Shown here one piece after another: positions 49,485-58,583 of a stretch of DNA of 64,000 nucleotides. Source of the stretch: Streptomyces hyderabadensis. GTDB lineage: Bacteria > Actinomycetota > Actinomycetes > Streptomycetales > Streptomycetaceae. The stretch is from NCBI RefSeq assembly GCF_020404845.1, contig NZ_JAIOJZ010000018.1, positions 1-64,000 of the forward strand. Reading direction: 5' to 3'. Every line of letters starts with the position of its first letter. Position 1 is the first letter of the stretch. A program made the translations under genes and the position numbers. The notes beneath the pieces are model-generated. The model was given only the letters and a program-made list of their open reading frames with translations. It was not told where the DNA came from and made no database searches.

Positions 49485-50455
49485 CGGTCTCCCGGACGCC
49501 GGGCCGGGTCCTGGGCATCCTCGCCCGCTCGGTCGTGATCTTCGTACCCGTGTTCCTGGTGGCGACGTTCGTGACGTTCGCGCTGCGCTCGCTGAGCGGG
49601 CTCAGCCCCGCCCGGATCCAGCTGGGCGAGGAGGCCACCCCCGAGGCGATCGCCCGGGTCGAGGCGCAGTGGGGCCTGGACCGCCCGTTCCTGGTCCAGT
49701 ACGGGGACTGGATCGGCGGTGTTCTGCACGGGCAGCTCGGCGCCAGCTGGACCAACGGCGCCGACATCTCCACGCTCATCGGCCTCGGCCTGGGCGTCAG
49801 TCTCTCCGTCGCGACGTTCGCGCTGGTGATCGGCGTGGTGGTGGGCTTCGCGCTCGGCACCCTCGCGGCACTGCGCCGCACCACGTGGGTGGACCGGGCG
49901 GTCACCGGGTTCGTCACGGTGATCTCGGTGATGCCCGCTTTCGTGGTCGGCATCGTGCTGGTCGCCGTACTGGCCGTACAGCTGCACCTGTTCCCCTCCG
50001 CCGGGTACGTCCCGGCGGGGCAGGGCCTCGGGCCGTGGCTCGCGCACATCACGCTGCCCGCGCTGGCGCTGAGCCTCGACGTCGTCGCCGACGTCGCGCG
50101 CCAACTGCGTTCCAGTCTCGTCGCCGCTTACCGGGAGAACTACGTGACGGGCGCGGTCGTACGCGGGTTGAGCCCGCGGCGGATCTTCTTCGTGCACGTG
50201 CTGCGCAACGGCCTGGGCCCGGTGCTCGCCACCCTCGGTCTGAAGTTCCCGGCCCTGGTCGGCGCCTCGGTGGTCACCGAGTGGATCTTCGGGCTGCAGG
50301 GCTTCGGGCGGTTCGCCAACGACTCCGCGCAGGCCGGTGACGTACCGGGCGTGCAGGGGGTGCTGGTGGTGTCGATCGCGCTGGTGGTCGCCTTCAATCT
50401 CGTCGTCAACCTGGTGCTGGCGCGCGTCACGCCGGCCGCGCAGCGGGGGGTGTGA
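49481..50455 (+). CDS. ABC transporter permease (DppB type)
   Basis: A 324-residue inner-membrane permease with six helices. The N-terminal helix 'ARSVVIFVPVFLVATFVTFA' and 'EATPEAIARVEAQWGLDRPF' are typical of the DppB/OppB class, and the EAA-like loop is 'YRENYVTGAVVRGLSPRRIF'. GTG start overlaps the SBP stop (GTGA). Confidence 0.93.
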   Translation: MTVSRTPGRVLGILARSVVIFVPVFLVATFVTFALRSLSGLSPARIQLGEEATPEAIARVEAQWGLDRPFLVQYGDWIGGVLHGQLGASWTNGADISTLIGLGLGVSLSVATFALVIGVVVGFALGTLAALRRTTWVDRAVTGFVTVISVMPAFVVGIVLVAVLAVQLHLFPSAGYVPAGQGLGPWLAHITLPALALSLDVVADVARQLRSSLVAAYRENYVTGAVVRGLSPRRIFFVHVLRNGLGPVLATLGLKFPALVGASVVTEWIFGLQGFGRFANDSAQAGDVPGVQGVLVVSIALVVAFNLVVNLVLARVTPAAQRGV

Positions 50456-50457
50456 CC

Positions 50458-51345
50458 ATGGTGCGCCGCGTCCTCGCCCTCACCTCCGGCCGTGTCGCCG
50501 TCGCCGTACTCACGGTGGTCGCGCTGCTCGCGGTCCTCGGCCCGCTGCTCGCGCCGCAGGATCCGCTGGCCACCAGCGACCACCCGCTCGCCGGCGTGTC
50601 CGGCGCGCACTGGCTGGGCACCGACTACCTCGGCCGGGACGTGCTGAGCAGGCTCCTCGACGGCTCCCGGGTCAGTGTGCTCGGCGCCCTGGAGGTCGCG
50701 CTCACCGCACTGGTCGTGGGGGTGGTCCCCGGGATCCTGTCGGTGTACCTGGGCCGGGCCTTCGAGTGGATCACCCTGCGGCTGGCCGACACCCTCGTGG
50801 CGCTGCCCTTCCTGCTGTTCGCCGTCGCCGTGATCGCGCTGCTCGGCAACGGGCTGACGCAGGCGATGCTGGTGACCGGCGTGCTGGTGTCACCCCTCTT
50901 CTACCGGGTGTCCCGCGCCGCCACCCTGGCCGTGGCCCGCTCGCAGTACGTCGAGGCGGCGCTGATCTCCGGCGCGTCGGTCGGCTGGGTCGTGCGGCGC
51001 CACGTCTGGTCCAAGGTGCTGCCGCCGATCGCGGTGGCCTTCGCCCAGACCATCGGCACCGGCTTCGTCATCGTGTCGAGCCTGACCTTCCTGGGCATCG
51101 GCGTACAGCCGCCGGAGCCGACCTGGGGCGGCCTGCTCGCCTCGGACCTCGGCTACCTCGCCCACCGGCCCTGGGCGCCGCTGACCCCGGCGCTGCTGAT
51201 CATGGTCACCGTCTGGGCGGGCAATCTGCTCGCGGACGCCATCCGCGACGTGTCCGGCGAGGCGGGGCGCGCCCTGCTCAAGGGCCGCGGAGCCCGCACC
51301 GGCCGGACCGAACCCACCGAACCCGCTCCCGCCGGAGGTGCGTGA
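50458..51345 (+). CDS. ABC transporter permease (DppC type)
   Basis: A 295-residue permease: early 'PLLAPQDPLATSDHPLAGVS', 'HWLGTDYLGRDVLSRLLDGS' (DppC hallmark), EAA loop 'QYVEAALISGASVGWVVRRH'. The ATG at 50458 with GGGGGG eight bases upstream is better spaced than the GTG at 50452. The stop overlaps the next ATG by one base. Confidence 0.92.
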   Translation: MVRRVLALTSGRVAVAVLTVVALLAVLGPLLAPQDPLATSDHPLAGVSGAHWLGTDYLGRDVLSRLLDGSRVSVLGALEVALTALVVGVVPGILSVYLGRAFEWITLRLADTLVALPFLLFAVAVIALLGNGLTQAMLVTGVLVSPLFYRVSRAATLAVARSQYVEAALISGASVGWVVRRHVWSKVLPPIAVAFAQTIGTGFVIVSSLTFLGIGVQPPEPTWGGLLASDLGYLAHRPWAPLTPALLIMVTVWAGNLLADAIRDVSGEAGRALLKGRGARTGRTEPTEPAPAGGA

Positions 51346-52307
51346 TGACCACCGTGTCCGAGAGGCTTCTCACCCGGGCCGAGGAGCCCGGGACCGGCTC
51401 ACCCGGCCCCGCCGACCCGCCCGGCCCCGCCGTGCCCCTGCTCTCCCTGCGCGAGGTGCGGATCGCCGACGGCAGCGACGGGCGCGAGATCGTGCACGGG
51501 GTGAGCTTCGACCTGACTCCGGGCAAGGTGGTGGGCATCGTCGGCGAGTCCGGCAGCGGCAAGACGCTCACCTGCCGGGCCGCGCTGGGCATCCTGCCCG
51601 CCCACTTCGAGGTCACCGCGGGCTCGATCGAGATCGGGGGCACCGACATCGCGACGCTCACGCCGGCGCGGTGGACCGCGCTGCGCGGGGCCACGATCGG
51701 CGCGGTCTTCCAGGACCCGGCCTCCTACCTCAATCCCTCGCTGAGGATCGGCCGGCAGCTCGCGGAGGTCGTCCGGGTCAAGAAGGGACTCGGGCGCCGT
51801 GCGGCCCGCGAGCGGGTCCTCGCCCTGCTGCGGGCGGTGCACCTGCGGGATGCGGAACTGGTCCACGACCAGTACCCCTTCGAGCTGTCCGGCGGCATGC
51901 TCCAGCGCGTGCTCATCGCGGCCGCCGTCGCCGCGGACCCGCGGATCCTCATCGCCGACGAGGCCACCACCGCCCTGGACGTCACCGTGCAGGCGGAGAT
52001 CCTCGACCTCCTCGCCGACCTGCGCGACCGGGCCGGGCTCGCGCTCGTCGTCGTCTCCCACGACCTGGCGGTGGTGGCGCGGTTGTGCGACGAGGTGCTG
52101 GTGATGCGGCAGGGCGAGGTGGTCGAGCAGGGACCGACCCGCAGGGTCCTGGACGACCCTCGGCACGCCTACACACGGCTGCTGATCAGCGAGCACGAGC
52201 AGTACGGGCTGGAGCGGTTCCTCGAACAGACCGCACCGGCCGCACCGCCCCCACCGGCCGCACCGGCCGAACTGATCGCACCGATCGCACCGAAGGAGGA
52301 GGCGTGA
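51345..52307 (+). CDS. ABC transporter ATP-binding protein (DppD type)
   Basis: A 320-residue ATPase. Walker A 'GIVGESGSGKTLTCRA', Q-loop 'VFQDPASYLNPSLRIG', signature 'FELSGGMLQRVLIA', Walker B 'ILIADEATTALDVTVQ', H-loop 'VVVSHDLAVVARL'. The C-terminus ends in a Pro/Ala-rich repeat ('APAAPPPPAAPAEL'). GGAGG precedes the ATG; the stop overlaps the next GTG. Confidence 0.94.
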   Translation: MTTVSERLLTRAEEPGTGSPGPADPPGPAVPLLSLREVRIADGSDGREIVHGVSFDLTPGKVVGIVGESGSGKTLTCRAALGILPAHFEVTAGSIEIGGTDIATLTPARWTALRGATIGAVFQDPASYLNPSLRIGRQLAEVVRVKKGLGRRAARERVLALLRAVHLRDAELVHDQYPFELSGGMLQRVLIAAAVAADPRILIADEATTALDVTVQAEILDLLADLRDRAGLALVVVSHDLAVVARLCDEVLVMRQGEVVEQGPTRRVLDDPRHAYTRLLISEHEQYGLERFLEQTAPAAPPPPAAPAELIAPIAPKEEA

Positions 52308-53137
52308 GCACCGGCACCCGCCTGGTCCTGGAGGTCACCGGGCTCGACGTCCACTACGGCGGGCGGCGCGGGCGCCGCCGGGCCCTGCACGGCGTCTCGC
52401 TGAGCGTGGCGCCGGGTGAGACGGTCGGTCTCATCGGCGAGACGGGCTCGGGCAAGTCCACGCTGGCCCGCACCGTCCTCGGCCTGGTGCGACCCGGCGC
52501 CGGGTCCGTGGTCGTCGACGGCGAGGACGTCACGGCCCACAGCGCACGGCAGTGGCGCGAACTGCGTCGCCGCGGGGTGGTCCAGTACGTCTTCCAGGAC
52601 CCGCTGCGCAGCCTCGACCCGGACCTCACCGTCGAGGCGTCCCTGACCGAACCGCTGCTGGTGCGGGGCACGGGCCGGCCGGAGGCGGCGGCGCGGGTGC
52701 GGGCCTTCCTGCCGCGCGTGCGGCTGGCCGAGGACCTGCTCGACCGGCTTCCGGGCGAGCTGTCCGGCGGTCAGCGCCAGCGGATCGCGGTGGCCCGCGC
52801 GCTGGTCACCGAACCCCGGCTGGTCGTCCTCGACGAACCGGTCAGCGCCCTCGACTCCGCCAACCGGGTCCAGGTCCTGGAGATCCTCAAGGAGTTGCGG
52901 GCGAGCGGAGTGGCCCTCCTCTTCATCTCCCACGACCTCGGGTCCGTGGCGGGTGTCGCGGACCGCATCGCCGTGCTGTACCGGGGAGAGCTGGTCGAGG
53001 TCGGCGCCGCACGTGACGTGGTGGGCCGCCCGCAGCACCCTTACACCCGGCTGCTGGTCGGCTCGGCGCCGACGCTGCGCGGCGTCGGCGCCGACCGTGC
53101 CGAGCGCGCGGCCCTGCGTGCCCTGCTGCCGGCCTGA
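52304..53137 (+). CDS. ABC transporter ATP-binding protein (DppF type)
   Basis: A 277-residue ATPase. Walker A 'GLIGETGSGKSTLART', Q-loop 'YVFQDPLRSLDPDLTVE', signature 'GELSGGQRQRIAVARAL', Walker B 'LVVLDEPVSALDSANR', H-loop 'LLFISHDLGSVAGV', and terminal 'HPYTRLLVGSAPTL' typical of oligopeptide ATPases. AAGGAGGAGG lies before the GTG. Works as a pair with the preceding ATPase. Confidence 0.94.
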   Translation: MSTGTRLVLEVTGLDVHYGGRRGRRRALHGVSLSVAPGETVGLIGETGSGKSTLARTVLGLVRPGAGSVVVDGEDVTAHSARQWRELRRRGVVQYVFQDPLRSLDPDLTVEASLTEPLLVRGTGRPEAAARVRAFLPRVRLAEDLLDRLPGELSGGQRQRIAVARALVTEPRLVVLDEPVSALDSANRVQVLEILKELRASGVALLFISHDLGSVAGVADRIAVLYRGELVEVGAARDVVGRPQHPYTRLLVGSAPTLRGVGADRAERAALRALLPA

Positions 53138-53188
53138 CCCCGGCGCGCCCCACGTCACATGCCTCTTCACCACAGACAGGAGACGACC

Positions 53189-54547
53189 ATGTCCCGAAGG
53201 ATCCATCTCGCCCTGCACCCCTACGGAGTCGGCGGTCCCGGTCAGCACGGCCTGTGGAAGGACCCCCGGGTCGCCAAGAACGCCAGCATCGACATCAACT
53301 ACTACATCAAGCAGGCCCAGGCGGCCGAACACGCGTTGTTCGACGCCCTGTTCATCGTCGACAGCCAGTTCATCAACGCCACTTACCCGGCGCACTACCT
53401 CAACCGGCTGGAGCCGCTGACCCTGTTGTCGGCGGTGGCCACCCACACCCGGCACATCGGCCTGGTGGGCACCGCCAGTTCGACGTACAACTCCCCCTTC
53501 AACCTCGCCCGCCGCTTCGCCTCGCTGGACCTCATCAGCGGCGGCCGGGCCGGCTGGAACGTCGTGACCAGCTTCGACACCGGGACCTCGCGCAACTACG
53601 GGCTGGACGAGCACCTCGACTACGCCACCCGGTACGGCCGAGCCCTGGAGTTCGTGGAGGTCGCCCGCGGCCTGTGGGACTCCTACGAGGACGACGCCTT
53701 CCCGGCGGACGTAGCGCGCAACGTCTTCCTCGACCCGTCCCGGCTGCACGAACTCAACCACGAGGGCGAGCACTTCAAGGTCGCCGGACCGCTGAACATC
53801 TCGCGTTCCGCCCAGGGCCAGCCGGTCGTCTTCCAGGCGGGCGTGTCCGAGGAGGGCCGGGACCTGGCCGCACGGGTCGCCGAGGGCGTCTACGCGCCGG
53901 GCGGGTCGCTGGAGCAGGCCCAGGAGTACTACGCCGACGTCAAGAAGCGGACCGCCTCCTTTGGCCGGGACCCAGAACACATCAAGATCTTCATCCACGG
54001 GGATCCGATCGTCGCCGCCACCGACGAGGCGGCCAGGCGCCGCGAGCGGGAGATCTTCGAGGAGGACAACGACTTCGACCGTCATCTGGCGCTGCTCGGC
54101 CGTTCCTTCGGTGCGTACGACTTCAGCGTGCACGACCTGGACGCCCCGTTCCCGGACGTCGCCCATCTCGCCGAGAAGGGCGGCCGGACGGGCGCGGCGA
54201 AGATCATCGAACGGGCACGCAAAGAGAACCTGACGTTGCGTCAGGTCGCCCAGTCCGTGGCCGAGTTCCGCCGCTCCCCCTTCGTCGGTGCGCCGAAGAC
54301 GGTGGCCGACACGATCGAGCGGTGGTTCGACGCCGGCGCCTTCGACGGGATCAACCTCGCCTTCCGCACCCAGGACGAACTGGACCTCTTCGTCGACGGC
54401 GTGGTGCCGATCCTGCAGCAGCGGGACCTGTTCCGCACCGAGTACGAGGCCGACACGCTGCGCGGCAACCTCGGCCTGCCGGTCCCGGCCAACCGGCACA
54501 GCTCCGGCGGCCCGCGCTCCGCCCGCACCCCCAGGAGTCTGGCATGA
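53189..54547 (+). CDS. NtaA/SnaA/DszA-type FMN-dependent monooxygenase
   Basis: A 452-residue luciferase-like flavin monooxygenase of the NtaA/SoxA/DszA/CmoJ group. Blocks: 'LHPYGVGGPGQHGLWKDPRV', 'AEHALFDALFIVDSQFI', 'LTLLSAVATHTRHIGLVGTA', 'GRAGWNVVTSFDTGTSRNYG', 'FQAGVSEEGRDLAA'. Such enzymes cleave C-S or C-N bonds with FMNH2 and oxygen. B. subtilis CmoJ (in the CymR-controlled ytmI operon) acts on S-alkyl-cysteines. Reduced FMN would come from the reductase at 55383. ATG with CAGGAGA upstream. Confidence 0.93.
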   Translation: MSRRIHLALHPYGVGGPGQHGLWKDPRVAKNASIDINYYIKQAQAAEHALFDALFIVDSQFINATYPAHYLNRLEPLTLLSAVATHTRHIGLVGTASSTYNSPFNLARRFASLDLISGGRAGWNVVTSFDTGTSRNYGLDEHLDYATRYGRALEFVEVARGLWDSYEDDAFPADVARNVFLDPSRLHELNHEGEHFKVAGPLNISRSAQGQPVVFQAGVSEEGRDLAARVAEGVYAPGGSLEQAQEYYADVKKRTASFGRDPEHIKIFIHGDPIVAATDEAARRREREIFEEDNDFDRHLALLGRSFGAYDFSVHDLDAPFPDVAHLAEKGGRTGAAKIIERARKENLTLRQVAQSVAEFRRSPFVGAPKTVADTIERWFDAGAFDGINLAFRTQDELDLFVDGVVPILQQRDLFRTEYEADTLRGNLGLPVPANRHSSGGPRSARTPRSLA

Positions 54548-55332
54548 GCGACCACACCGACCACCACGCCCCCGAGGGCCTGCGCACCCGCGGCACGGTC
54601 GTCGTGGTGCCCGGCCGCGGCGAGACCCGGACGACGTACGGACGGCTCGCGGCCCGACTCGCGGCCGACGCCTACCGCGTCCGCGTCGTCGACGCGCCGG
54701 ACCTGGCGGCCACCGGCGCCGGGGCGTCCGACGGCACCGATGCCGCGCTCACCCGCTTCGGCGCCCTGCTGGCGGAGGCGGTCGACGGCACCGCGGGGTC
54801 CGAGGGCGTCACGGAACCCTTGGTGCTGCTGGGCGCGGACGCGGGCGCCGCCGCGCTCGCCGTGCACCTCGGGCGGACCGGGACCCTGCCCGGCGGACGG
54901 CGGCCCGACGCCGTCGTCCTCGCCGGGCTGCCCGGCCGTACGGCCCCCGGCTTCGGCGGCTGGGACGAGGAACTCGACGTGCGCACCTCCTGCCCCGTCC
55001 ACCGCGGCACGCTGAGCGACGACACCGAGGTGGGGCGCGGATCGCTGGGCCGGGCGTTGCCGGACGCGCTGCTCGCGGCCGCGTACGACACCCAACTCGG
55101 CATGCCCGCGCTGTTCCTGGTCGGCGACGCGGACCCGCTCGCGGACCGGGACGCCCTCGTCCGCACGGCCGAGTCGCTGCACCGGGCCCGCCTCTCGGTG
55201 GTCCGGGGCGCCCGCCACGACGTCCTCAACGACGTGCAGCACCGTTCGGTGGCCGCCGAGATCGTGTCCTTCCTGGAGACCCTGCGCAACGAACTGGTGC
55301 CGCCGGTCGCCGTGGCGACGAGCGCCTGGTGA
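54544..55332 (+). CDS. Alpha/beta hydrolase with Asp at the nucleophile position
   Basis: A 262-residue alpha/beta-hydrolase. Opening strand 'GTVVVVPGRGETRTTYGRLA'; the nucleophile elbow reads 'LVLLGADAGAAALAVHL', so Asp replaces the usual Ser, as in haloalkane dehalogenases and epoxide hydrolases. The acid residue is in 'FLVGDADPLAD' and the His in 'RGARHDVLND'. Overlaps the monooxygenase stop by 4 bp. Presumably processes the imported compound or the oxidation product. Confidence 0.82.
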   Translation: MSDHTDHHAPEGLRTRGTVVVVPGRGETRTTYGRLAARLAADAYRVRVVDAPDLAATGAGASDGTDAALTRFGALLAEAVDGTAGSEGVTEPLVLLGADAGAAALAVHLGRTGTLPGGRRPDAVVLAGLPGRTAPGFGGWDEELDVRTSCPVHRGTLSDDTEVGRGSLGRALPDALLAAAYDTQLGMPALFLVGDADPLADRDALVRTAESLHRARLSVVRGARHDVLNDVQHRSVAAEIVSFLETLRNELVPPVAVATSAW

Positions 55333-55382
55333 GTCCCGTGACCGCCGCCCCCTTCGAACCCCGACCACGAAAGGGTGACCGC

Positions 55383-55940
55383 ATGGCCGCCGTCCTGTCC
55401 GTTTCCGGAAGCCCCTCCCCCACCTCGCGCACCGCCCGCCTGCTGCGCCACCTGGACGACCGGCTGCGCCTGCACGGTCACGACGTCACGCCGCTGGACG
55501 TGCGCACGCTGCCCGCGCAGGCCCTGCTGGGCGCCGACTTCCGCCACCCGGCGATCATCGAAGTTGCCGCCCTGTTCGAGCGGGCGGACGGGGTGGTGAT
55601 CGGCACCCCGGTGTACAAGGCCGCCTACTCGGGGCTGCTCAAGACACTGCTCGACCTGCTTCCGCAGTACGCCCTGGCCGGCAAGACGGTGTTCCCGCTG
55701 GCCACCGGCGGCAGTACGGCCCATGTGCTGGCCATCGACTACGCGCTGCGCCCGGTACTCAGCTCGATGGGGGCGCTGCACATCGTTCCCGGCTGGTTCA
55801 CGCTGGACAAGGACATCACCGTCGGCGACGACGGAGCGACGGTCGTCGCACCCGCCGCGGCCGACGCCCTGGCCCAGGTCACGGACCAGTTCTCGACAGC
55901 CCTCGGCGGACGAGGGGCGGCGCTGGCGCCTACGGGGTGA
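55383..55940 (+). CDS. NADPH-dependent FMN reductase (SsuE/MsuE-like)
   Basis: A 185-residue flavodoxin-like reductase. The FMN phosphate loop is 'SVSGSPSPTSRTARLLRHL', with 'GVVIGTPVYKAAYSGLLKTL' and 'LATGGSTAHVLAIDYALRPV' matching SsuE and MsuE. It supplies FMNH2 to the monooxygenase two genes upstream. GAAAGGG precedes the ATG. Last gene of the operon. Confidence 0.93.
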   Translation: MAAVLSVSGSPSPTSRTARLLRHLDDRLRLHGHDVTPLDVRTLPAQALLGADFRHPAIIEVAALFERADGVVIGTPVYKAAYSGLLKTLLDLLPQYALAGKTVFPLATGGSTAHVLAIDYALRPVLSSMGALHIVPGWFTLDKDITVGDDGATVVAPAAADALAQVTDQFSTALGGRGAALAPTG

Positions 55941-56060
55941 GCGCCCTCCCGTCGATTCGCGGAGCGGAAACCGGGCGACGGCCTCGGGCTGATGCGTCCC
56001 GCGACAGGCGGCGCGACCGCGGCGCAGGCTACGACAGTGACTGACATCGCGTGCTACTGT

Positions 56061-56081
56061 CGATGACAGCGGCTGTCATCG
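56061..56081. promoter_or_regulatory. Perfect inverted repeat before epimerase gene
   Basis: CGATGACAG-CGG-CTGTCATCG has nine-base perfect arms, with further TGACA/TGTC elements just upstream (56037-56060). It looks like a TetR-family operator, but no regulator adjoins. Confidence 0.7.
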
Positions 56082-56177
56082 AAGGTCCGGCGCCGTGCGC
56101 CCGGCGCACGTGTCCGCGCCGGGCGGGCCGGCGGTCGCCACGCAGGACGCACCTGCGGACATATCTGGAGGATTCTC

Positions 56178-57098
56178 ATGCGTGTCTTCGTCACCGGCGC
56201 CTCCGGCTGGATCGGCTCAGCCGTCGTTCCCGAGCTCATCGGAGCGGGTCACCAGGTCGTGGGGCTCGCCCGCTCGGACGCCTCGGCCGAGGCGCTCACC
56301 GCGGCCGGGGCCGAGGTGGTCCGGGGCACCCTGGACGACCTCGACGTCCTGCGGGCCGCCGCGGCCGACTCGGACGGGGTGGTGCACCTGGCCTTCAAGC
56401 ACGACATCGCGTTCTCGGGGGACTTCAAGGGCGCCGGAGAGGCCGACCGGCGGGCCGTCGAGGTGATCGGCGAGGCGCTCGCGGGCTCCGACCGGCCGTT
56501 CACGATCGCGTCCGGAACCCCTGCCATGGACGGCCACGTGGCGACCGAGCGCGACGGCCACGACCCGGACCCGGCCGCGGCCGCCCGGGGCGAAGCCGCG
56601 CACGTGCGTGCCGCCACCGCCGAACTGACGCTCTCCCTCGCCGAGCGCGGCGTCCGCTCCTCCGTGGTGCGGCTGGCGCCGACCAACCACGGCGAGGGGG
56701 ACAACGGATTCGTCCCGGCCCTCATCGGGATCGCCCGCGCCAAGGGCGTGTCCGGATACATCGCCGACGGTGCCAACCGCTGGTCGGCCGCGCACCGTCT
56801 GGACGCCGCACGGGCGTTCCGCCTCGCGCTGGAGAAGGCCCCCGCGGGCTCGACGCTGCACGCCGTCGCGGAGGAGGGCCTGCCCGTGCGGGACCTCGCC
56901 GAGGTGATCGGCCGGCAGCTGGACCTGCCGGTGGTGTCGGTCCCGGCGACGGAGGCCGGTGCCCACTTCGGCTGGCTGGCGGGCCCGCTCGCGGACAACC
57001 GTGCCGCCTCCAGTGCCCTGACCCGTGAGCTGCTGGGGTGGCAGCCGGTCCAGCCCGGGCTCGTCGAGGACCTGGAGCAGGGCCACTACTTCAAGTAG
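56178..57098 (+). CDS. NAD-dependent epimerase/SDR (extended type)
   Basis: A 306-residue NAD(P)-binding protein. Rossmann motif 'VFVTGASGWIGSAVVPEL', with 'VVRGTLDDLDVLRAAAADSD' and the late 'RWSAAHRLDAARAFRLALEK' typical of atypical extended SDRs. The catalytic Tyr-x-x-x-Lys is not evident, as in many of this subgroup. GGAGG precedes the ATG. A strong palindrome in its promoter suggests induction by a specific ligand. Confidence 0.9.
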   Translation: MRVFVTGASGWIGSAVVPELIGAGHQVVGLARSDASAEALTAAGAEVVRGTLDDLDVLRAAAADSDGVVHLAFKHDIAFSGDFKGAGEADRRAVEVIGEALAGSDRPFTIASGTPAMDGHVATERDGHDPDPAAAARGEAAHVRAATAELTLSLAERGVRSSVVRLAPTNHGEGDNGFVPALIGIARAKGVSGYIADGANRWSAAHRLDAARAFRLALEKAPAGSTLHAVAEEGLPVRDLAEVIGRQLDLPVVSVPATEAGAHFGWLAGPLADNRAASSALTRELLGWQPVQPGLVEDLEQGHYFK

Positions 57099-57111
57099 CC
57101 CCGGTCCGGTG

Positions 57112-58479
57112 TCACACCGGCTCGGGCTGCGGTTCCGCGGGGTGCGGCGGCTCCGGCTGCCGCACCGGCACGGCCTGTGCCTCCCACCGCCGGGTGGTCC
57201 GCACGTGGCCGAGGATCACGGAGGCCATCGCGAGGACGAGCAGCGGCCCGGCCGCCCACGGGTGCTCGGCCATCTCCACCGGCAGGTACCGGTACGACAC
57301 CAGCAGCACGGAGAACACCGCCGCGCCGTGGACGACCAGCCGGACGGCCCCGCGGTCCCAGCCCCGCGCGAACGCGCGCATCGCGGTCTCGACCGTGAGC
57401 GCGAAGACCACGCCGGCGACGAGGTCGGCGCCGTAGTGGTAGCCGAAGCCGAGCGTCGCGGTGAGGGTGGCGACCAGCCAGAACGTGCCCGCGAACCGCA
57501 TCGCCCGGGAGCCCTTGCGGGAATGGAGGAACAGCGTCGTGGCCCACGCCGTGTGCAGGCTGGGCATGCAGTTGCGGGGGGTGATGTCGTCGAAGGGGAT
57601 CGCGTGCGGCGCGCCGCCCGGCGGCAGGGTGTGCGGCCAGAGGTCGGCCACCGCCCACTGGCCGCCGTCGGCCCCGTAGGCGAAGACCGGTCCGACGACC
57701 GGGAAGATCATGTAGACGGCGGGGCCCAGCAGGCCGATGACGAGGAAGGTGCGCACGAGGTGGTGGCTGGGGAACCGGCGCTCCACCGCCACGTGACGCA
57801 GCTGGTACAGCCCGACGAGGGCGGCGGCCAGGGGCAGCTGGCCGTAGACGAGGTGGAGCACGTGGTCGCCGACCGGTTCGGTGGCCTCGACGAACCGCCC
57901 GACCAGCCACGAAGGGTTGCCCAGCGCCTGGTCGGCGGTGGCCACGTACGGGTCGAGCACCGTCTTGCGGGTCTCCGAGGTGATGAGCAGCCAGGTGTCA
58001 CCCGTCTTGTGCCCGGCCACCAGGAGCAGCCCCAGCCCCACACCCTTGAGCAGCAGGGCGCGCTCGCCGCCCCGCCGCCGCGTCACGGCGACGACCGCAC
58101 AGCACAGGACCACCCACAGTGCGCCGTTGCCGAAGTTCATGTCGGCTCCGACCGCCCAGCGCACCAGCCAGAAGACGACGTCGATGCCGATCGCGGCGCC
58201 GGCCGCGACCAGGCGCTGCCGCCAGGTCAGCACCACCATCGTCAGGGCGAGGCCGGCGTACAGCAGCGGGCCCGAGTCGGGCGCGAAGACCACTTCCCGC
58301 GCCTGCTCGGTGATCGGGCCCCGCACACCGTAGTGGCGCGCGGCGAATTCCAGCGCGACGAGGAAACCGAGGGTCACCGCACCGGCCGCGGTCCACAGCA
58401 GGACCCGCGGCCGCCGCACCGCGGCGCGCAGGGCGCCGCGGTCTCTTCGCGAGGGTATTCGGGTGGGTAGGGGGTTCAA
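57112..58479 (-). CDS. PAP2-type membrane phosphatase (IPC-synthase-like)
   Basis: A 455-residue membrane protein with about 10 or 11 helices. The phosphatase core reads 'NCMPSLHTAWATTLFLHS' and 'GFGYHYGADLVAGVVFAL' (PAP2_3, as in inositol-phosphorylceramide synthases), with the earlier 'MIFPVVGPVFAYG'. It likely dephosphorylates or transfers lipid-phosphate groups outside the cell. TTG start at 58479 is the longest frame with a poor ribosome-binding site; the true start is uncertain. The C-terminus is Pro-rich. Confidence 0.85.
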   Translation of the reverse strand: MNPLPTRIPSRRDRGALRAAVRRPRVLLWTAAGAVTLGFLVALEFAARHYGVRGPITEQAREVVFAPDSGPLLYAGLALTMVVLTWRQRLVAAGAAIGIDVVFWLVRWAVGADMNFGNGALWVVLCCAVVAVTRRRGGERALLLKGVGLGLLLVAGHKTGDTWLLITSETRKTVLDPYVATADQALGNPSWLVGRFVEATEPVGDHVLHLVYGQLPLAAALVGLYQLRHVAVERRFPSHHLVRTFLVIGLLGPAVYMIFPVVGPVFAYGADGGQWAVADLWPHTLPPGGAPHAIPFDDITPRNCMPSLHTAWATTLFLHSRKGSRAMRFAGTFWLVATLTATLGFGYHYGADLVAGVVFALTVETAMRAFARGWDRGAVRLVVHGAAVFSVLLVSYRYLPVEMAEHPWAAGPLLVLAMASVILGHVRTTRRWEAQAVPVRQPEPPHPAEPQPEPV

Positions 58480-58583
58480 TTGTTTTGCCCGTTTGCTAGG
58501 GGTCGGACGCAGAGGCCGCTCGTACGGATCGTCACGAGTTCGAACATGCTAACGGCACCGTTGCACCGCCCCCGGGGCCTGCG

